A stretch of DNA of 64,000 nucleotides from an uncultured Lachnospiraceae bacterium (GTDB lineage: Bacteria; Bacillota; Clostridia; Lachnospirales; Lachnospiraceae): the NCBI GenBank assembly GCA_900316855.1, contig ONEK01000012.1:1-64000 (forward strand), read 5' to 3'. The notes below the pieces were generated by a model. The model was not told the DNA's origin, did no database searches, and was given only the letters and a program-made list of their open reading frames with translations. The stretch's first letter is position 1; every line of letters starts with the position of its first letter. The translations under genes were made by a program, and so were the position numbers. Below, piece by piece: positions 24,818-32,969 of the stretch.

Positions 24818-24935
24818 CGCACCTGCGAACAGCTCGAAGCACAGCTTCTCGCTGTTCTTGCAGGCCTCTAATGTCCGCTCGTGCAAGCACGGCGTCCATT
24901 GAGGCCGCAGGGGCTTCCGGAGGCATCATGATCTG
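24779..24935 (-). ncRNA. Candidate structured RNA downstream of the purine permease gene
   Basis: On the minus strand this stretch folds strikingly. Hairpin A (24822-24864) has 5+7+5 bp in three blocks with an AA bulge, a tandem GA/GA internal loop and a 3-nt loop. Hairpin B (24865-24904) has 4+4 bp outer pairing (CCTC/GAGG, AATG/CATT) and an inner CGTG-CAAG-CACG hairpin. The terminator stem at 24779-24817 closes the 3' end. The internal loop pairs only as G-A on the minus strand, favouring that orientation. It could be a 3' UTR, a small RNA or one copy of a repeat. I do not recognise a known family. Confidence 0.4.
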
Positions 24936-24985
24936 TAATCTCTTCCTGAATTCGTGTCAGAGTGCTATTGCGCATCCGCGCTGCG

Positions 24986-26353
24986 TTACTGGAAATTTGT
25001 AACCAGGGTAACGATTCGGAGCGCAAACAGAACAAAGACAACCCACATCACGGGAGAAACCTCCTTCGCCCTGCCCTCGAGTGTCTTGATGATGACCCAT
25101 GTCAGGATGGCAAACATGATTCCCGTTGCGATGGAGTAGCAAAGGGGCATCATGAGCATTGCCATGTACGCACCCGCTACATCGGCAATGTCCGCATCGA
25201 AATCGATCTTCTTCGCGGAGGAGATCATCAGCATGCCCACATACAGAAGGGCAGGCGCGGTCGCGAAGCCGGGAATGGCAAGGAAAACCGGGGCCAGAAG
25301 CAGGGAAGCCACGAACATGACACCGGTTGTGAACGCAGTCAGTCCGGTCCGTCCGCCTGCCGCGACTCCCGCGGAGGATTCCACGAACGAGGTGATGGTC
25401 GAGGTCCCGAGGCAGGCACCGGCAACCGTTCCAATCGCATCTGACAGAAGAACCTTCCCGACACGCGGCAGATTGCCCTTCTCATCGAGCAGGCCCGCCT
25501 TGTCCGCAACGGCAACAACCGTTCCCACGGTATCGAACAGGTCTACATACAGAAACGAGAATGTGATGGCTATGAACTGGATCAGGTGAGACGCCGCCCA
25601 GCCGAAATTGAAATGAAAAGCGGTATTGGCAATGCCGCCAAGCTGCAGGCCCTGGGAAAAGTCAGGGAAAACACTGTATATGCCTGCATCTGGATTGGGC
25701 ACGTACCAGCCGGTCTTCTCGGCAATCATGCCGAGAATCCAGGTTGCAAAGATTCCGATCAGCACGGACCCCGTCACATTGTAGTGAACAAGGACCAGAA
25801 TGATCAGAAAGCCGATCAGTGCCAGCGCCACATCGGGAGATGCGAAACTGCCGAGACCGACCTTCGTGGAATCATTGGCAACAACGATATTGGCATTCTG
25901 CAGACCGATAAAGGCAACGAAAAGGCCGATTCCGGCGGAGATTCCGTTTTTGAGATTCGTGGGGATGCCGTTAATGATCTGCTCCCTCGCCTTTACGACA
26001 GACAGGAGGATGAAAATGATACCCTCCACAAAGACCGCTGTCAGGCAGATCGTAAACGCGTCCGCCTCTCCGCCCAGCTCACCCAGGCAGACCGTATAGG
26101 CGAAATACGCATTCAGCCCGAGCCCCGCAGACAGCGCGATCGGATAATTGGCAAGAAACGCCATGATAAACGTCGCAATGGCGGATGCCAGCGCCGTCGC
26201 AACGAAGACGCCGCTGCGGTCCATCACGGCGCCGAGAATATTCGGATTGACCGCCAGGATGTAAGCCATCGTCAGGAACGTGGTCAGCCCGGCCAGGATC
26301 TCCGTCCGGACATTCGTTCCGTTTTCATTCAGGTGAAACACCTTCTCCAACAT
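24986..26353 (-). CDS. NCS2-family purine permease (AzgA/PbuG-like)
   Basis: A 455-residue membrane transporter with about 12-14 predicted helices. It has the AzgA/GhxP-type motifs NENGTNVRTEILAGLTTFLTMAYILAVNP at the N terminus, GLGLNAYFAY (NAT-like motif), GIGLFVAFIGLQNA and TSTITSFVESSAGVAAGGRTGL. The AzgA group moves adenine, guanine or hypoxanthine with protons. No purine riboswitch core is visible upstream of it. It is divergent from the EamA gene, and its 3' end runs into the candidate structured RNA. Substrate preference is inferred from family only. Confidence 0.85.
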   Translation of the reverse strand: MLEKVFHLNENGTNVRTEILAGLTTFLTMAYILAVNPNILGAVMDRSGVFVATALASAIATFIMAFLANYPIALSAGLGLNAYFAYTVCLGELGGEADAFTICLTAVFVEGIIFILLSVVKAREQIINGIPTNLKNGISAGIGLFVAFIGLQNANIVVANDSTKVGLGSFASPDVALALIGFLIILVLVHYNVTGSVLIGIFATWILGMIAEKTGWYVPNPDAGIYSVFPDFSQGLQLGGIANTAFHFNFGWAASHLIQFIAITFSFLYVDLFDTVGTVVAVADKAGLLDEKGNLPRVGKVLLSDAIGTVAGACLGTSTITSFVESSAGVAAGGRTGLTAFTTGVMFVASLLLAPVFLAIPGFATAPALLYVGMLMISSAKKIDFDADIADVAGAYMAMLMMPLCYSIATGIMFAILTWVIIKTLEGRAKEVSPVMWVVFVLFALRIVTLVTNFQ

Positions 26354-26453
26354 TGAATTTCCCCCCTTCAGACAGGAATTTGTGTGAACAGCTACCGAAA
26401 CAGGTTAGCATGCCGGCAGGCACATTGATACCACCACTTTCCTGTTTTCGTGG

Positions 26454-26459
26454 TACAAT
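26454..26459 (+). promoter_or_regulatory. Extended -10 promoter of the EamA gene
   Basis: TGG-TACAAT, extended -10, about 70 bp before the ATG at 26530. The -35 is weak. No motif for a known riboswitch was seen between it and the start. Confidence 0.4.
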
Positions 26460-26529
26460 TCGAAACAATGCAGTCAGGGAGGGAAAGCGGGGCCGTTCCA
26501 CAGAAGCGGGGGCCAGGAGGAGTTGCAGT

Positions 26530-27462
26530 ATGATTCGTGTATCGCTAAGAAGGGTCGATGCCGCAGGAGCCTTTTTCTCACTGCTCGCCGGCATCTGCTG
26601 GGGGTGCTCCGGCTCCGTCGGTCAGTACCTGTTTGATCACGAGGGAATGGACTCGCGATGGCTGGTGCCGATTCGTCTCGGAGCGGCCGGAATCATCCTC
26701 CTTGTATACTGCGCCGTCAGGGAAGGGCATAAAATTTTCCATCCCTGGAAGACAAAGCAGGACCGCCGCGACCTGCTGATCTACGGCCTTTTGGGAGTCA
26801 GCGTCTGTCAGTACCTGTACTTCCTCACCATTCAGTTATCCACCGCAAGCGCCGCAACCATCCTTCAGGACCTGTCTCCGATGATGATCCTGATCATCAG
26901 CTGCCTTCAGCAGAAACGTCTCCCGCAGCTGCGTGAAATCGCGGCGGTTGTTCTCGCGTTTACCGGCGTGCTCCTCATCGTGACGCACGGATCGCTGACA
27001 CATCTGAATATTCCCCTTAACGCAGTGATCGCGGGCGTGCTGTCCGGTGTCTGTGTCACCATCTACAACATCGTACCGGCAAGACTTCTGCTGAAATTTC
27101 CCGTCATTCTGCTGCAGGGATGGGCATTTCTCATGGGCGGGGCGGCCATGTGCGTCATTTTCCGTCCCTGGACATTTCACTATATTCCCTCGCAGACAGG
27201 CATGCTCGGAATCCTGTTCGTCATCGCAGTCGGCAACGTGATGGCATTTCCCTTCTATATCCTCGGAGTAAAAATGATCGGCCCGGAGAAAGCCTGTCTT
27301 TACGGTTTCTCCGAGCCGGTATCTGCTGCAGTCATCGGGGTTCTGGTTCTCGGAAACCCCTTCACGTTATGGGATCTGGCAGGATTTATCTGTGTATTTC
27401 TCATGCTTGCGATGATTTCGCTGAAGCATCGTCCTGCGAATCCTGCGAAACGATCCCGTTGA
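26530..27462 (+). CDS. EamA/DMT-family transporter
   Basis: A 310-residue drug/metabolite superfamily permease with ten predicted membrane helices arranged as two EamA repeats. The first ends near ITHGSLTHL and the second begins near IAGVLSGVCVTIYNIVPARLL and has the typical PEKACLYGFSEPVSAAVIGVLVLGNPFTLWDLAGF. Exports or imports small metabolites; the substrate is unknown. The frame is open from 26353, but the ATG at 26530 has AGGAGG 9 nt upstream and starts the first helix correctly. The last 60 bp overlap, on opposite strands, the 79-residue gene at 27401-27640. Confidence 0.85.
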   Translation: MIRVSLRRVDAAGAFFSLLAGICWGCSGSVGQYLFDHEGMDSRWLVPIRLGAAGIILLVYCAVREGHKIFHPWKTKQDRRDLLIYGLLGVSVCQYLYFLTIQLSTASAATILQDLSPMMILIISCLQQKRLPQLREIAAVVLAFTGVLLIVTHGSLTHLNIPLNAVIAGVLSGVCVTIYNIVPARLLLKFPVILLQGWAFLMGGAAMCVIFRPWTFHYIPSQTGMLGILFVIAVGNVMAFPFYILGVKMIGPEKACLYGFSEPVSAAVIGVLVLGNPFTLWDLAGFICVFLMLAMISLKHRPANPAKRSR

Positions 27463-27640
27463 TGCCGTCAATCAGCTCCTGAAGATCTATGCGCGAGAAG
27501 CGGTCGACCGCTTCCTCCAGCTTCCCGAAGAACTGCTCATCTCCCTGCATCTTCAGGGCGTCCGCAGCTGCAGACTTTGCCTTCAGCTGTTCCAGTGTGA
27601 TCCGGGGTTCCTGTCCCCTGTCTTTCTCCTGTCCTTCCAT
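27401..27640 (-). CDS. Small hydrophilic protein, 79 residues, overlapping the EamA gene end
   Basis: A highly charged 79-residue protein, predicted helical (LEQLKAKSAAADALK, FFGKLEEAVDRFSRI), without signal peptide. I do not recognise it. The AAGGAG ribosome binding site 8 nt upstream and its 25-bp distance from the transglutaminase-like gene support that it is real and translated in the same operon. Its 3' end overlaps the EamA gene in antisense by 62 bp. Confidence 0.6.
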   Translation of the reverse strand: MEGQEKDRGQEPRITLEQLKAKSAAADALKMQGDEQFFGKLEEAVDRFSRIDLQELIDGINGIVSQDSQDDASAKSSQA

Positions 27641-27665
27641 CGGTTGAGCTCCTTACCCTTTTCTG

Positions 27666-28505
27666 TTATGGAAAAATGACGATTCCGCCGCCGGGAACAG
27701 ACATGCCTGTCCCCGGAATGCCGAAGCCGGTATTGCCGTTCAGCCCGTCCGCATAACCGAGCTGTCCGTCCATGTAGACGAGAACCCACTGGTGCGACGC
27801 GGAATTTGCGCCCGAATGATACCAGGGATAACCCATGAATTCGAGAATGCGTCCCAGTGCAAGTGCCGCTCCCGTGCCGTTGCTGACACCGCCTGCCAGC
27901 GCTCCGTATGCAGTGTATGCAATCCCTTCTTCGTCCACCGCATAGTAATTGCGGCCGCAGAAATATGCCACCGTCTGGGCCGCTGCACTGACCCGGTCAT
28001 AATCGGTCGTATAAGAGGTGTTGGCAAGAATGTCATCTGCGATGACTGCAGCAGCAGTATCCGCTTCCTTCCGGCCCTGTGACGAAATGCCGGAGTAGTA
28101 ATCATGCGTGATTCCAAGGTACGGAGACTGCAGCTGCTCCTCCTCTATTTCCCGGCGCTGCAGCTTCACCCGCTGGCTTTTCGAAGCGGCAATCGTATTG
28201 ACCGCCGCCGTCTGGGCCGCAACGGCAAAATTTCCCGCCGCGTAGGGAAGGCGTCCCTCCCGGATTCCGTAAACCTGATAGTGCCGGTACAGTGCCTGCG
28301 GATCCGTTCCGAAGGCCGCACGCACATCCGGATAAGCGGCCGCATAGAATTCCGGATCGAACAGCCCGCCGTCCGTCATACGCCTCGGTGCCGCACAGAC
28401 CGGAATGTCACTCCCCAGCACTGAAACCGCAAGGATAAGAGCAGGAAGCAGTCTCCTGATCTGTCTTCGTATGGATTGCATGTGTACCCGCGTCATCATT
28501 TTCAT
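27666..28505 (-). CDS. Secreted transglutaminase-like protein lacking the catalytic Cys
   Basis: A 279-residue exported protein: signal peptide (about 1-39, VCAA), then the repeat-type segment LFDPEFYAAAYPDVRAAFG at about 49-66, frequent in Lachnospiraceae surface proteins, a linker, and a C-terminal transglutaminase-like domain (about 165-270). By alignment the catalytic Cys is replaced by Gly209 (GGVSNGTGAALALG), while His237 (SHQW) and Asp252 (YADG) remain. It should therefore not act as a peptidase or transglutaminase but might bind wall glycopeptide. The start overlaps the SGNH gene stop by 4 bp, with GGAG at 6 nt. The catalytically complete relative is at 31855-32601. Confidence 0.75.
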   Translation of the reverse strand: MKMMTRVHMQSIRRQIRRLLPALILAVSVLGSDIPVCAAPRRMTDGGLFDPEFYAAAYPDVRAAFGTDPQALYRHYQVYGIREGRLPYAAGNFAVAAQTAAVNTIAASKSQRVKLQRREIEEEQLQSPYLGITHDYYSGISSQGRKEADTAAAVIADDILANTSYTTDYDRVSAAAQTVAYFCGRNYYAVDEEGIAYTAYGALAGGVSNGTGAALALGRILEFMGYPWYHSGANSASHQWVLVYMDGQLGYADGLNGNTGFGIPGTGMSVPGGGIVIFP

Positions 28506-29125
28506 CCTATGCTCCGCAGCAGTTCCTGCACTGTCCTGAACATTTGATCAGCAAATACCCGGTGTCCCTCCTCCGAAAGGTGAACACCGTCGTAGGCCAG
28601 CTCCGGATTCCAGAGCGCAGGATCCGTAAAATGGATCTGATGCTCTGCGGCAACCCGCTCATAGCCTGCTGCAATCCGAAGGGAAGCGGACGCCGCGCTG
28701 CGGTAATACGGGTCCTGTGCCTGCATGTGCGGCGGTGCAACCAGAAGCAGCTGAGTCTCATGGCATTCCGGAAGCTGCTGAAGGTAGCCGACAAACCGGT
28801 CCATCCTGTCCGAAACGACATCCGCGTCTGCCGCCGGCATATTCAGCAGGTCATTGGTCCCCAGCATCACACACAGCAGCGCAAGCGGCTGAAGTGCGTC
28901 CAGTTTCCTGCACAGTGTTTCCAGGACAAAGGAGTGTTCCTTAATGACCGGTACCACCCTGCCGTTCACGCCATCCGGGACGAAGCGGAACAGTCCCTCT
29001 GCCCTGTGCTGCAGCAGGTCCGTCCACCGGACGGATGCAGGGTATCTTGCCCCGAACAGGTCCCTTGGGTCGTAGCCATATGTATTGGAATCCCCGTAAA
29101 AATATACGACCGGAAGATCAGCCAT
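28502..29125 (-). CDS. SGNH/GDSL-family hydrolase
   Basis: A 207-residue SGNH hydrolase with block I YFYGDSNTYGYD, block III MLGTNDLLN and block V DGVHLSEEGH, so the Ser, Gly, Asn and Asp-His residues are all present. No signal peptide is visible; a cytoplasmic esterase or lipase acting on carbohydrate or lipid acyl groups is likely. The ATG at 29125 has GGGAGG 4-5 nt upstream; the frame is open further upstream to 29176. Directly before it lies an imperfect hairpin (29135-29195). Translation is coupled to the downstream transglutaminase-like gene. Confidence 0.82.
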   Translation of the reverse strand: MADLPVVYFYGDSNTYGYDPRDLFGARYPASVRWTDLLQHRAEGLFRFVPDGVNGRVVPVIKEHSFVLETLCRKLDALQPLALLCVMLGTNDLLNMPAADADVVSDRMDRFVGYLQQLPECHETQLLLVAPPHMQAQDPYYRSAASASLRIAAGYERVAAEHQIHFTDPALWNPELAYDGVHLSEEGHRVFADQMFRTVQELLRSIG

Positions 29126-29134
29126 AATGCCTCC

Positions 29135-29195
29135 CAGGATGAAAAACTGACTGTATGCGATTATTGTAACGCGCATCGGTCAAACTTTCATCCTG
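29135..29195 (-). promoter_or_regulatory. Long imperfect hairpin just upstream of the SGNH gene ribosome binding site
   Basis: CAGGATGAAA (29135-29144) pairs with TTTCATCCTG (29186-29195). Inside, TGAC/GTCA and ATGCG/CGCAT continue the stem. It ends right before GGGAGG, so it would sit in the mRNA leader and may affect translation or terminate upstream transcription weakly. Confidence 0.4.
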
Positions 29196-29250
29196 TGAGG
29201 GATTTTGTGTCCGGACCGGAGCTGTTCCGCAGGCGTTTCCCGTACCGGCC

Positions 29251-30870
29251 TCAGCCGGAAGCCAGCTGGTCATACACTCCCTGGATATTTTCGGAAAAAT
29301 AGCCGTTCGGATCGTCCGAGGAGAGAAACTCCTCATATACATCCTGCGGCACATCCGCATAGGTATAATATCGGTTTCCGGAAAAACGGATCCGCAGGTC
29401 TCCGCAGCCCGAACCGTCCCCGTAGGGGCGGAAACCCGCCTCGAGAAGCCTGCTGCTGCCGGTTATGGACTCCATGCTGAAGTCGGAGGACGAATCCGGT
29501 GTATCCTCTTCCACGGTCTCCGTACTGCTGTCTTCCTCCTCGATTACGGAATCCGCATCCCCGGAGGAGGAGCCGGAAGACCTGGCCGGCGAAGAGACCG
29601 CTGCCGTTTTCAGGCTGACGCTGTTGCCATCAAGGTCCGTTCCCTTTGCCGTCTTCGGACTGACGAAATAATACTGAAGAATCCGGCTGTGATCAGCTGC
29701 CGACACAACGCTGATGGAGACGTTCCCATCGCCGTTATCCTCGCAGACGGCATCGACATCGGCACCGCTGTTCCTGCTGACATAATAGCGGACAGCCATG
29801 GCTTCGAGCTCTGCATAGGAGTAACCCGACGAGGTGCTGCTGCCGGACGATGTTCCGGAGGAACCGGATTTCGCTGCGGATGTCCTCCCCGCGGAGGTTC
29901 TGCGCTCAATCTCTTCCAGAATGGAAGAGGAAGAAACGCCGCTGCCTCCTCCCGGCTGTCCGGCAAGCACACCGCCCTTGTAAACCGGCTGCGTCAGCGT
30001 CTCCTCATTGTCCGCACCGACCATGCCGATCACACCGTTCTGCACCTTCTCAAAGGCCTGCAGTCCGATGCCCTGGGTGCGGACCGTATAGCTCCCCTCA
30101 CCGTCGCTGCCGTCCACATAGATGGTGTCCTCATCCGTTTCGAGCGTCAGGCAGTCTTCCCCGGCGGGTCCGACGTCCCGGACACCGTTTTCGTCGGCGT
30201 ACTGCTGGAATTCGTCCGAATTCAGGATGGAAACCGCCTCGTCATAATCAGGCTCCGCGATGGCTTCCGCAAGCTGTTCGGCAATCTCCGAATCCGGCCG
30301 CAGTGACTGCAGATCATCTGTCAGCTCATAGACTCCGTCCAGGTCCGAAGCATTTTTAGCTTTCTTTTTCTCATCGGAAAGGAGAATAACGGTGTCCTCA
30401 TCGGGCGTCAGTTCAAAGCTTCCGCCGCCGTGTTCGTCCTCGCCATGATAAATGCCGGTGTCAGTCTCCTCCAGAGTTCCCTCCAGAATGGTCAGTGAGT
30501 CACCTCCGATTTCCAGATGAAACTTCAGGGTGCCGGAATCCCGGCTGATATAGATTGCCTTATAGTGGTTATAATCCTCCCACAGACCGTAAATTCCGGT
30601 TTTCAGCCCGTCAGATTCCGGTTCCGCCTCCGATGAGGCGGTTTCTGCCGAGGCAGTTCTCTGTGCCTGCTCCTGTGCATAGGTGTCCGAAGGAGACACC
30701 TTTTCCGGCCCGAGAGTGGACAGCACCTGTGCGTTCTCCACCTGCTCGCTCTTGCCGTGCAGTATCGTTCCGCCAATCAGCAGGGCGGCTGCCGCCGCAC
30801 CCAGCACCACAATCAATATAACCAGTATTCTGGTCCGCTTGTCATCCCAGTCCGGATTGAAAAAATCCAT
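29251..30870 (-). CDS. Membrane-anchored protein with C-terminal KTSC-like domain
   Basis: A 539-residue protein: short cytoplasmic start (MDFFNPDWDDKR), a transmembrane helix at about 14-36, a beta-rich region, a Gly/Ser-rich linker (about 330-370), an acidic linker (SVIEEEDSSTETVEED), and a C-terminal KTSC-like domain (about 475-535: LRIRFSGNRYYTYADVPQDVYEEFLSS). KTSC domains are named for a Lys-Thr-Ser-Cys pattern in a repair-associated family, and their function in surface proteins is unclear. The ATG overlaps the stop of the Big2-like gene (TAATG), so it is translationally coupled. Confidence 0.68.
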   Translation of the reverse strand: MDFFNPDWDDKRTRILVILIVVLGAAAAALLIGGTILHGKSEQVENAQVLSTLGPEKVSPSDTYAQEQAQRTASAETASSEAEPESDGLKTGIYGLWEDYNHYKAIYISRDSGTLKFHLEIGGDSLTILEGTLEETDTGIYHGEDEHGGGSFELTPDEDTVILLSDEKKKAKNASDLDGVYELTDDLQSLRPDSEIAEQLAEAIAEPDYDEAVSILNSDEFQQYADENGVRDVGPAGEDCLTLETDEDTIYVDGSDGEGSYTVRTQGIGLQAFEKVQNGVIGMVGADNEETLTQPVYKGGVLAGQPGGGSGVSSSSILEEIERRTSAGRTSAAKSGSSGTSSGSSTSSGYSYAELEAMAVRYYVSRNSGADVDAVCEDNGDGNVSISVVSAADHSRILQYYFVSPKTAKGTDLDGNSVSLKTAAVSSPARSSGSSSGDADSVIEEEDSSTETVEEDTPDSSSDFSMESITGSSRLLEAGFRPYGDGSGCGDLRIRFSGNRYYTYADVPQDVYEEFLSSDDPNGYFSENIQGVYDQLASG

Positions 30871-31721
30871 TAATACTTCTGTGTCTCCTGTTGGATATTG
30901 TCGGGATAGGGAACCGTGTTCGTCTGTATCTTCCTGCTGGTCACCGTGACGACGCACTGTGTGCGGTATGTCTGTCCGTGGATGGTTCCCTGCAGGACGA
31001 TGGCAGTCGTCCCCGGTGAATGTGCGGTCACCGCCCCGTTTGACAGCGTCGCAACCGCCGGATTGCTGTTGGAAATCTGCTGCAGGCTGTAGAGCTCATC
31101 CACCATGGTCGCAGGTGTGATATGCAGATACAGATTCGCACTCACGCCGGGATTCAGCAGCATTGTCGCAGGCCAGGCGCGGAACGATGTGACTTCCGTC
31201 GTGTTCGCCGCCGCGGGATCCGTCGATGTATTGATGGTCACGGCAGAATTCAGCAGGGAAGGAGTGTTGTACTGCGAAACCGTGCTGCGGTTGCCGAAGA
31301 TATCCACCGCGGTGATCGTGCTCAGCCGGTACGTGCCGGAGGCAACAGCGTCCGTAATGGTACGTCCACCCTCGTAGCGGCCGCGGTCCCCGTTATAGGC
31401 AAGGCCGATGGTAATACGGCTGTTGCGTCCGTATTCGTTATACAGCTGCAGGACGCAGTCCTTCTCCCGCGGGCTGATCCCGCTCTCATCCTGAATATAC
31501 GCGTAGACATACAGGGTGTCTCCCGCCGCAAGCGTCTGCCCCTGGGAAATGATTCCCCAGCCGGAGATGACCGGTCCGCTGTGATCGTTCAGGACCTCGC
31601 CCGAGCCGACGCTCCCGACATCCGCGGCGTCCAGCTTCTGAACCGGAGACAGGACAAGTGCCGCGCTCACGGCAGCCACGGTCAGGTATTTCCCAAGCAA
31701 TAAAAAACTGTTCCCTTTCAT
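30870..31721 (-). CDS. Secreted Ig-like (Big2-type) protein
   Basis: A 283-residue exported protein with a signal peptide (about 1-33, cleavage near LDAAD) and mostly beta structure. Middle residues look like a fibronectin/Ig fold (GDTLYVYAYIQDESGI, GTYRLSTITAVDIFGN), and the last 90 residues resemble bacterial Ig-like domain Big2 (NPAVATLSNGAVTAHSPGTTAIVLQG). No anchor is visible, so it may be released or held by partners encoded alongside. The ATG at 31721 has GGGAG 7 nt upstream. It is cotranscribed with the KTSC-like gene downstream. Confidence 0.68.
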   Translation of the reverse strand: MKGNSFLLLGKYLTVAAVSAALVLSPVQKLDAADVGSVGSGEVLNDHSGPVISGWGIISQGQTLAAGDTLYVYAYIQDESGISPREKDCVLQLYNEYGRNSRITIGLAYNGDRGRYEGGRTITDAVASGTYRLSTITAVDIFGNRSTVSQYNTPSLLNSAVTINTSTDPAAANTTEVTSFRAWPATMLLNPGVSANLYLHITPATMVDELYSLQQISNSNPAVATLSNGAVTAHSPGTTAIVLQGTIHGQTYRTQCVVTVTSRKIQTNTVPYPDNIQQETQKY

Positions 31722-31854
31722 CACGATACTCCCTGCAGGAAGTGTATACAGACCGGTTACGGATCATGCCTGAAGCCGGCCCGGTACATTCGACCCTTAC
31801 GTCTGTAGTATCGTCACGAAACGGGAACAGTATAAATATCAGTTGTTCTGCAGG

Positions 31855-32601
31855 TCAATAGTAGCGGTTTTCCACATAGAGCGGCAGTTCCTGTTCCGAA
31901 ACCCAGGGGTTATCCTCCCGGGTAGGATCCAGCACATAATATCCGTCCCCCGTGAAAATCAGGTTCCATGCATGCGGAACTCCCTTCAGGGAACCCGATA
32001 CCGTGAGCGTGGGGATTCCTTCATAGTTCAGGAGCACACTCATGCAGGAAGCATAGAACCAGCAGACGCCGCGTCCATCCTGCAGGCAGGTCATGGGATC
32101 TTTCCGGGCATACGAAAGGTCATAGACCGTCTGTGCGTGAATCCGCTTCCATGTCTCATTGATGGTCGCCGTATCATCGCCCTGATACGATATCGCACCG
32201 TACTTGTTGGCAATGGCCGTCATGATGGCGTTCCGGTCCAGGCGGTCCTCAACCTGAATGGTGATTTCACCGGTCGAGGTGTTCCGGTACGCCTTCAGTG
32301 TCATGCCCATGTTCTCGCCGATCCGATAGTTCACGTAATAATAGTAGAGGAACTTCTTCGCCTCGGATTCATCCGGAACGACTACCTGATCCCCGTTGTA
32401 AACGGATTCCGCGAGCTCCCGGTATTGAACAGCTGCCGGCGAAACCGCTTCCGCTGTGGCCATGGTGGAATCCACGAGCTCCGAAACCGTAACCGCCTGT
32501 ACCGGGAGGCGGACGGTGCCCGCAATCATTCCGAGGCAGACAAAAAGAGCCAGTGCCTGCCGGAGTACGGACGGTACGGAATGCATATTCTGTGTTTTCA
32601 T
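31855..32601 (-). CDS. Secreted transglutaminase-like protein with complete Cys-His-Asp triad
   Basis: A 248-residue exported protein with signal peptide (about 1-36, VQAV) and a C-terminal transglutaminase/protease-like domain. Catalytic Cys180 is in GRGVCWFYASCMSVLL, His210 in VPHAW and Asp225 in YYVLDP. Such domains cut or crosslink peptides in the cell wall. GGAGG lies before the ATG. It is the first gene of a minus-strand run of surface-protein genes and its transcript may carry a long structured leader (32602-32909). No sorting motif is seen. Confidence 0.8.
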   Translation of the reverse strand: MKTQNMHSVPSVLRQALALFVCLGMIAGTVRLPVQAVTVSELVDSTMATAEAVSPAAVQYRELAESVYNGDQVVVPDESEAKKFLYYYYVNYRIGENMGMTLKAYRNTSTGEITIQVEDRLDRNAIMTAIANKYGAISYQGDDTATINETWKRIHAQTVYDLSYARKDPMTCLQDGRGVCWFYASCMSVLLNYEGIPTLTVSGSLKGVPHAWNLIFTGDGYYVLDPTREDNPWVSEQELPLYVENRYY

Positions 32602-32969
32602 GAAATACCTCCGGATCTGTTGGTGAGGAGTTGTCCTTTACAGTCTCTGATGACAAAGCGGTGCATCTGCCATGCAGGCAAGCGTTTATCCATGCCCTGG
32701 TGCTGCAAAAAGGGGCGGCTGCAGATATACCGCAAAACCGCCCCTGACCTTTTCGGCTGGCTGTCGGGTGAGCACCGGCAGCCATATAGTAAGGAATACC
32801 GAAAAAAAGGAATAATGTCTGTTAACCCAAAAGGCATCTTAAGCCTTTACACAGATATATCGACAGGTATGCGGCAGAATTTAATTGGTAATGTTGCACA
32901 AATATTATATGGTGTTTTGCCTGGTTGTGTACTGTTTGTTTCCGGCTTTAACAGGATAACGTAACACTT
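32602..32969 (-). promoter_or_regulatory. 368-bp gap: promoter and highly structured leader or small RNA
   Basis: This AT-rich gap has no convincing gene. On the minus strand there is TATAAT at 32904-32909 (with a poor -35, TGTACA), then inverted repeats: 32818-32822 with 32851-32855 enclosing AAAGGC/GCCTTT (32830-32835, 32843-32848), then CCTTTTCGG (32748-32756) with CCGAAAAAAAGG (32799-32810) enclosing GGCTGTCGG/CCGGCAGCC (32759-32783). An intrinsic terminator follows at 32707-32745, 106 bp before the transglutaminase-like ATG. A promoter, folded core and terminator before a gene suggest an attenuated leader or a free small RNA of about 190 nt. Confidence 0.5.
32707..32745 (-). terminator. 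Intrinsic terminator inside the leader region
   Basis: AGGGGCGG/CCGCCCCT stem (32711-32718 with 32738-32745), 19-nt loop, then five T on the minus strand (32707-32711). It lies after the lipoprotein gene stop (32970) and before the transglutaminase-like gene. Confidence 0.65.

Noticed and set aside
24818..24935. Short minus-strand peptide frame ending in FAGAKIE
   Set aside because: It has no start codon with a ribosome binding site in frame (a stop lies just upstream), and the pairing pattern is better explained by RNA structure; kept only as an alternative reading of the 24779-24935 candidate.
26354..26529. Purine riboswitch before the purine permease
   Set aside because: The conserved loop sequences of the purine aptamer are not present on the minus strand.
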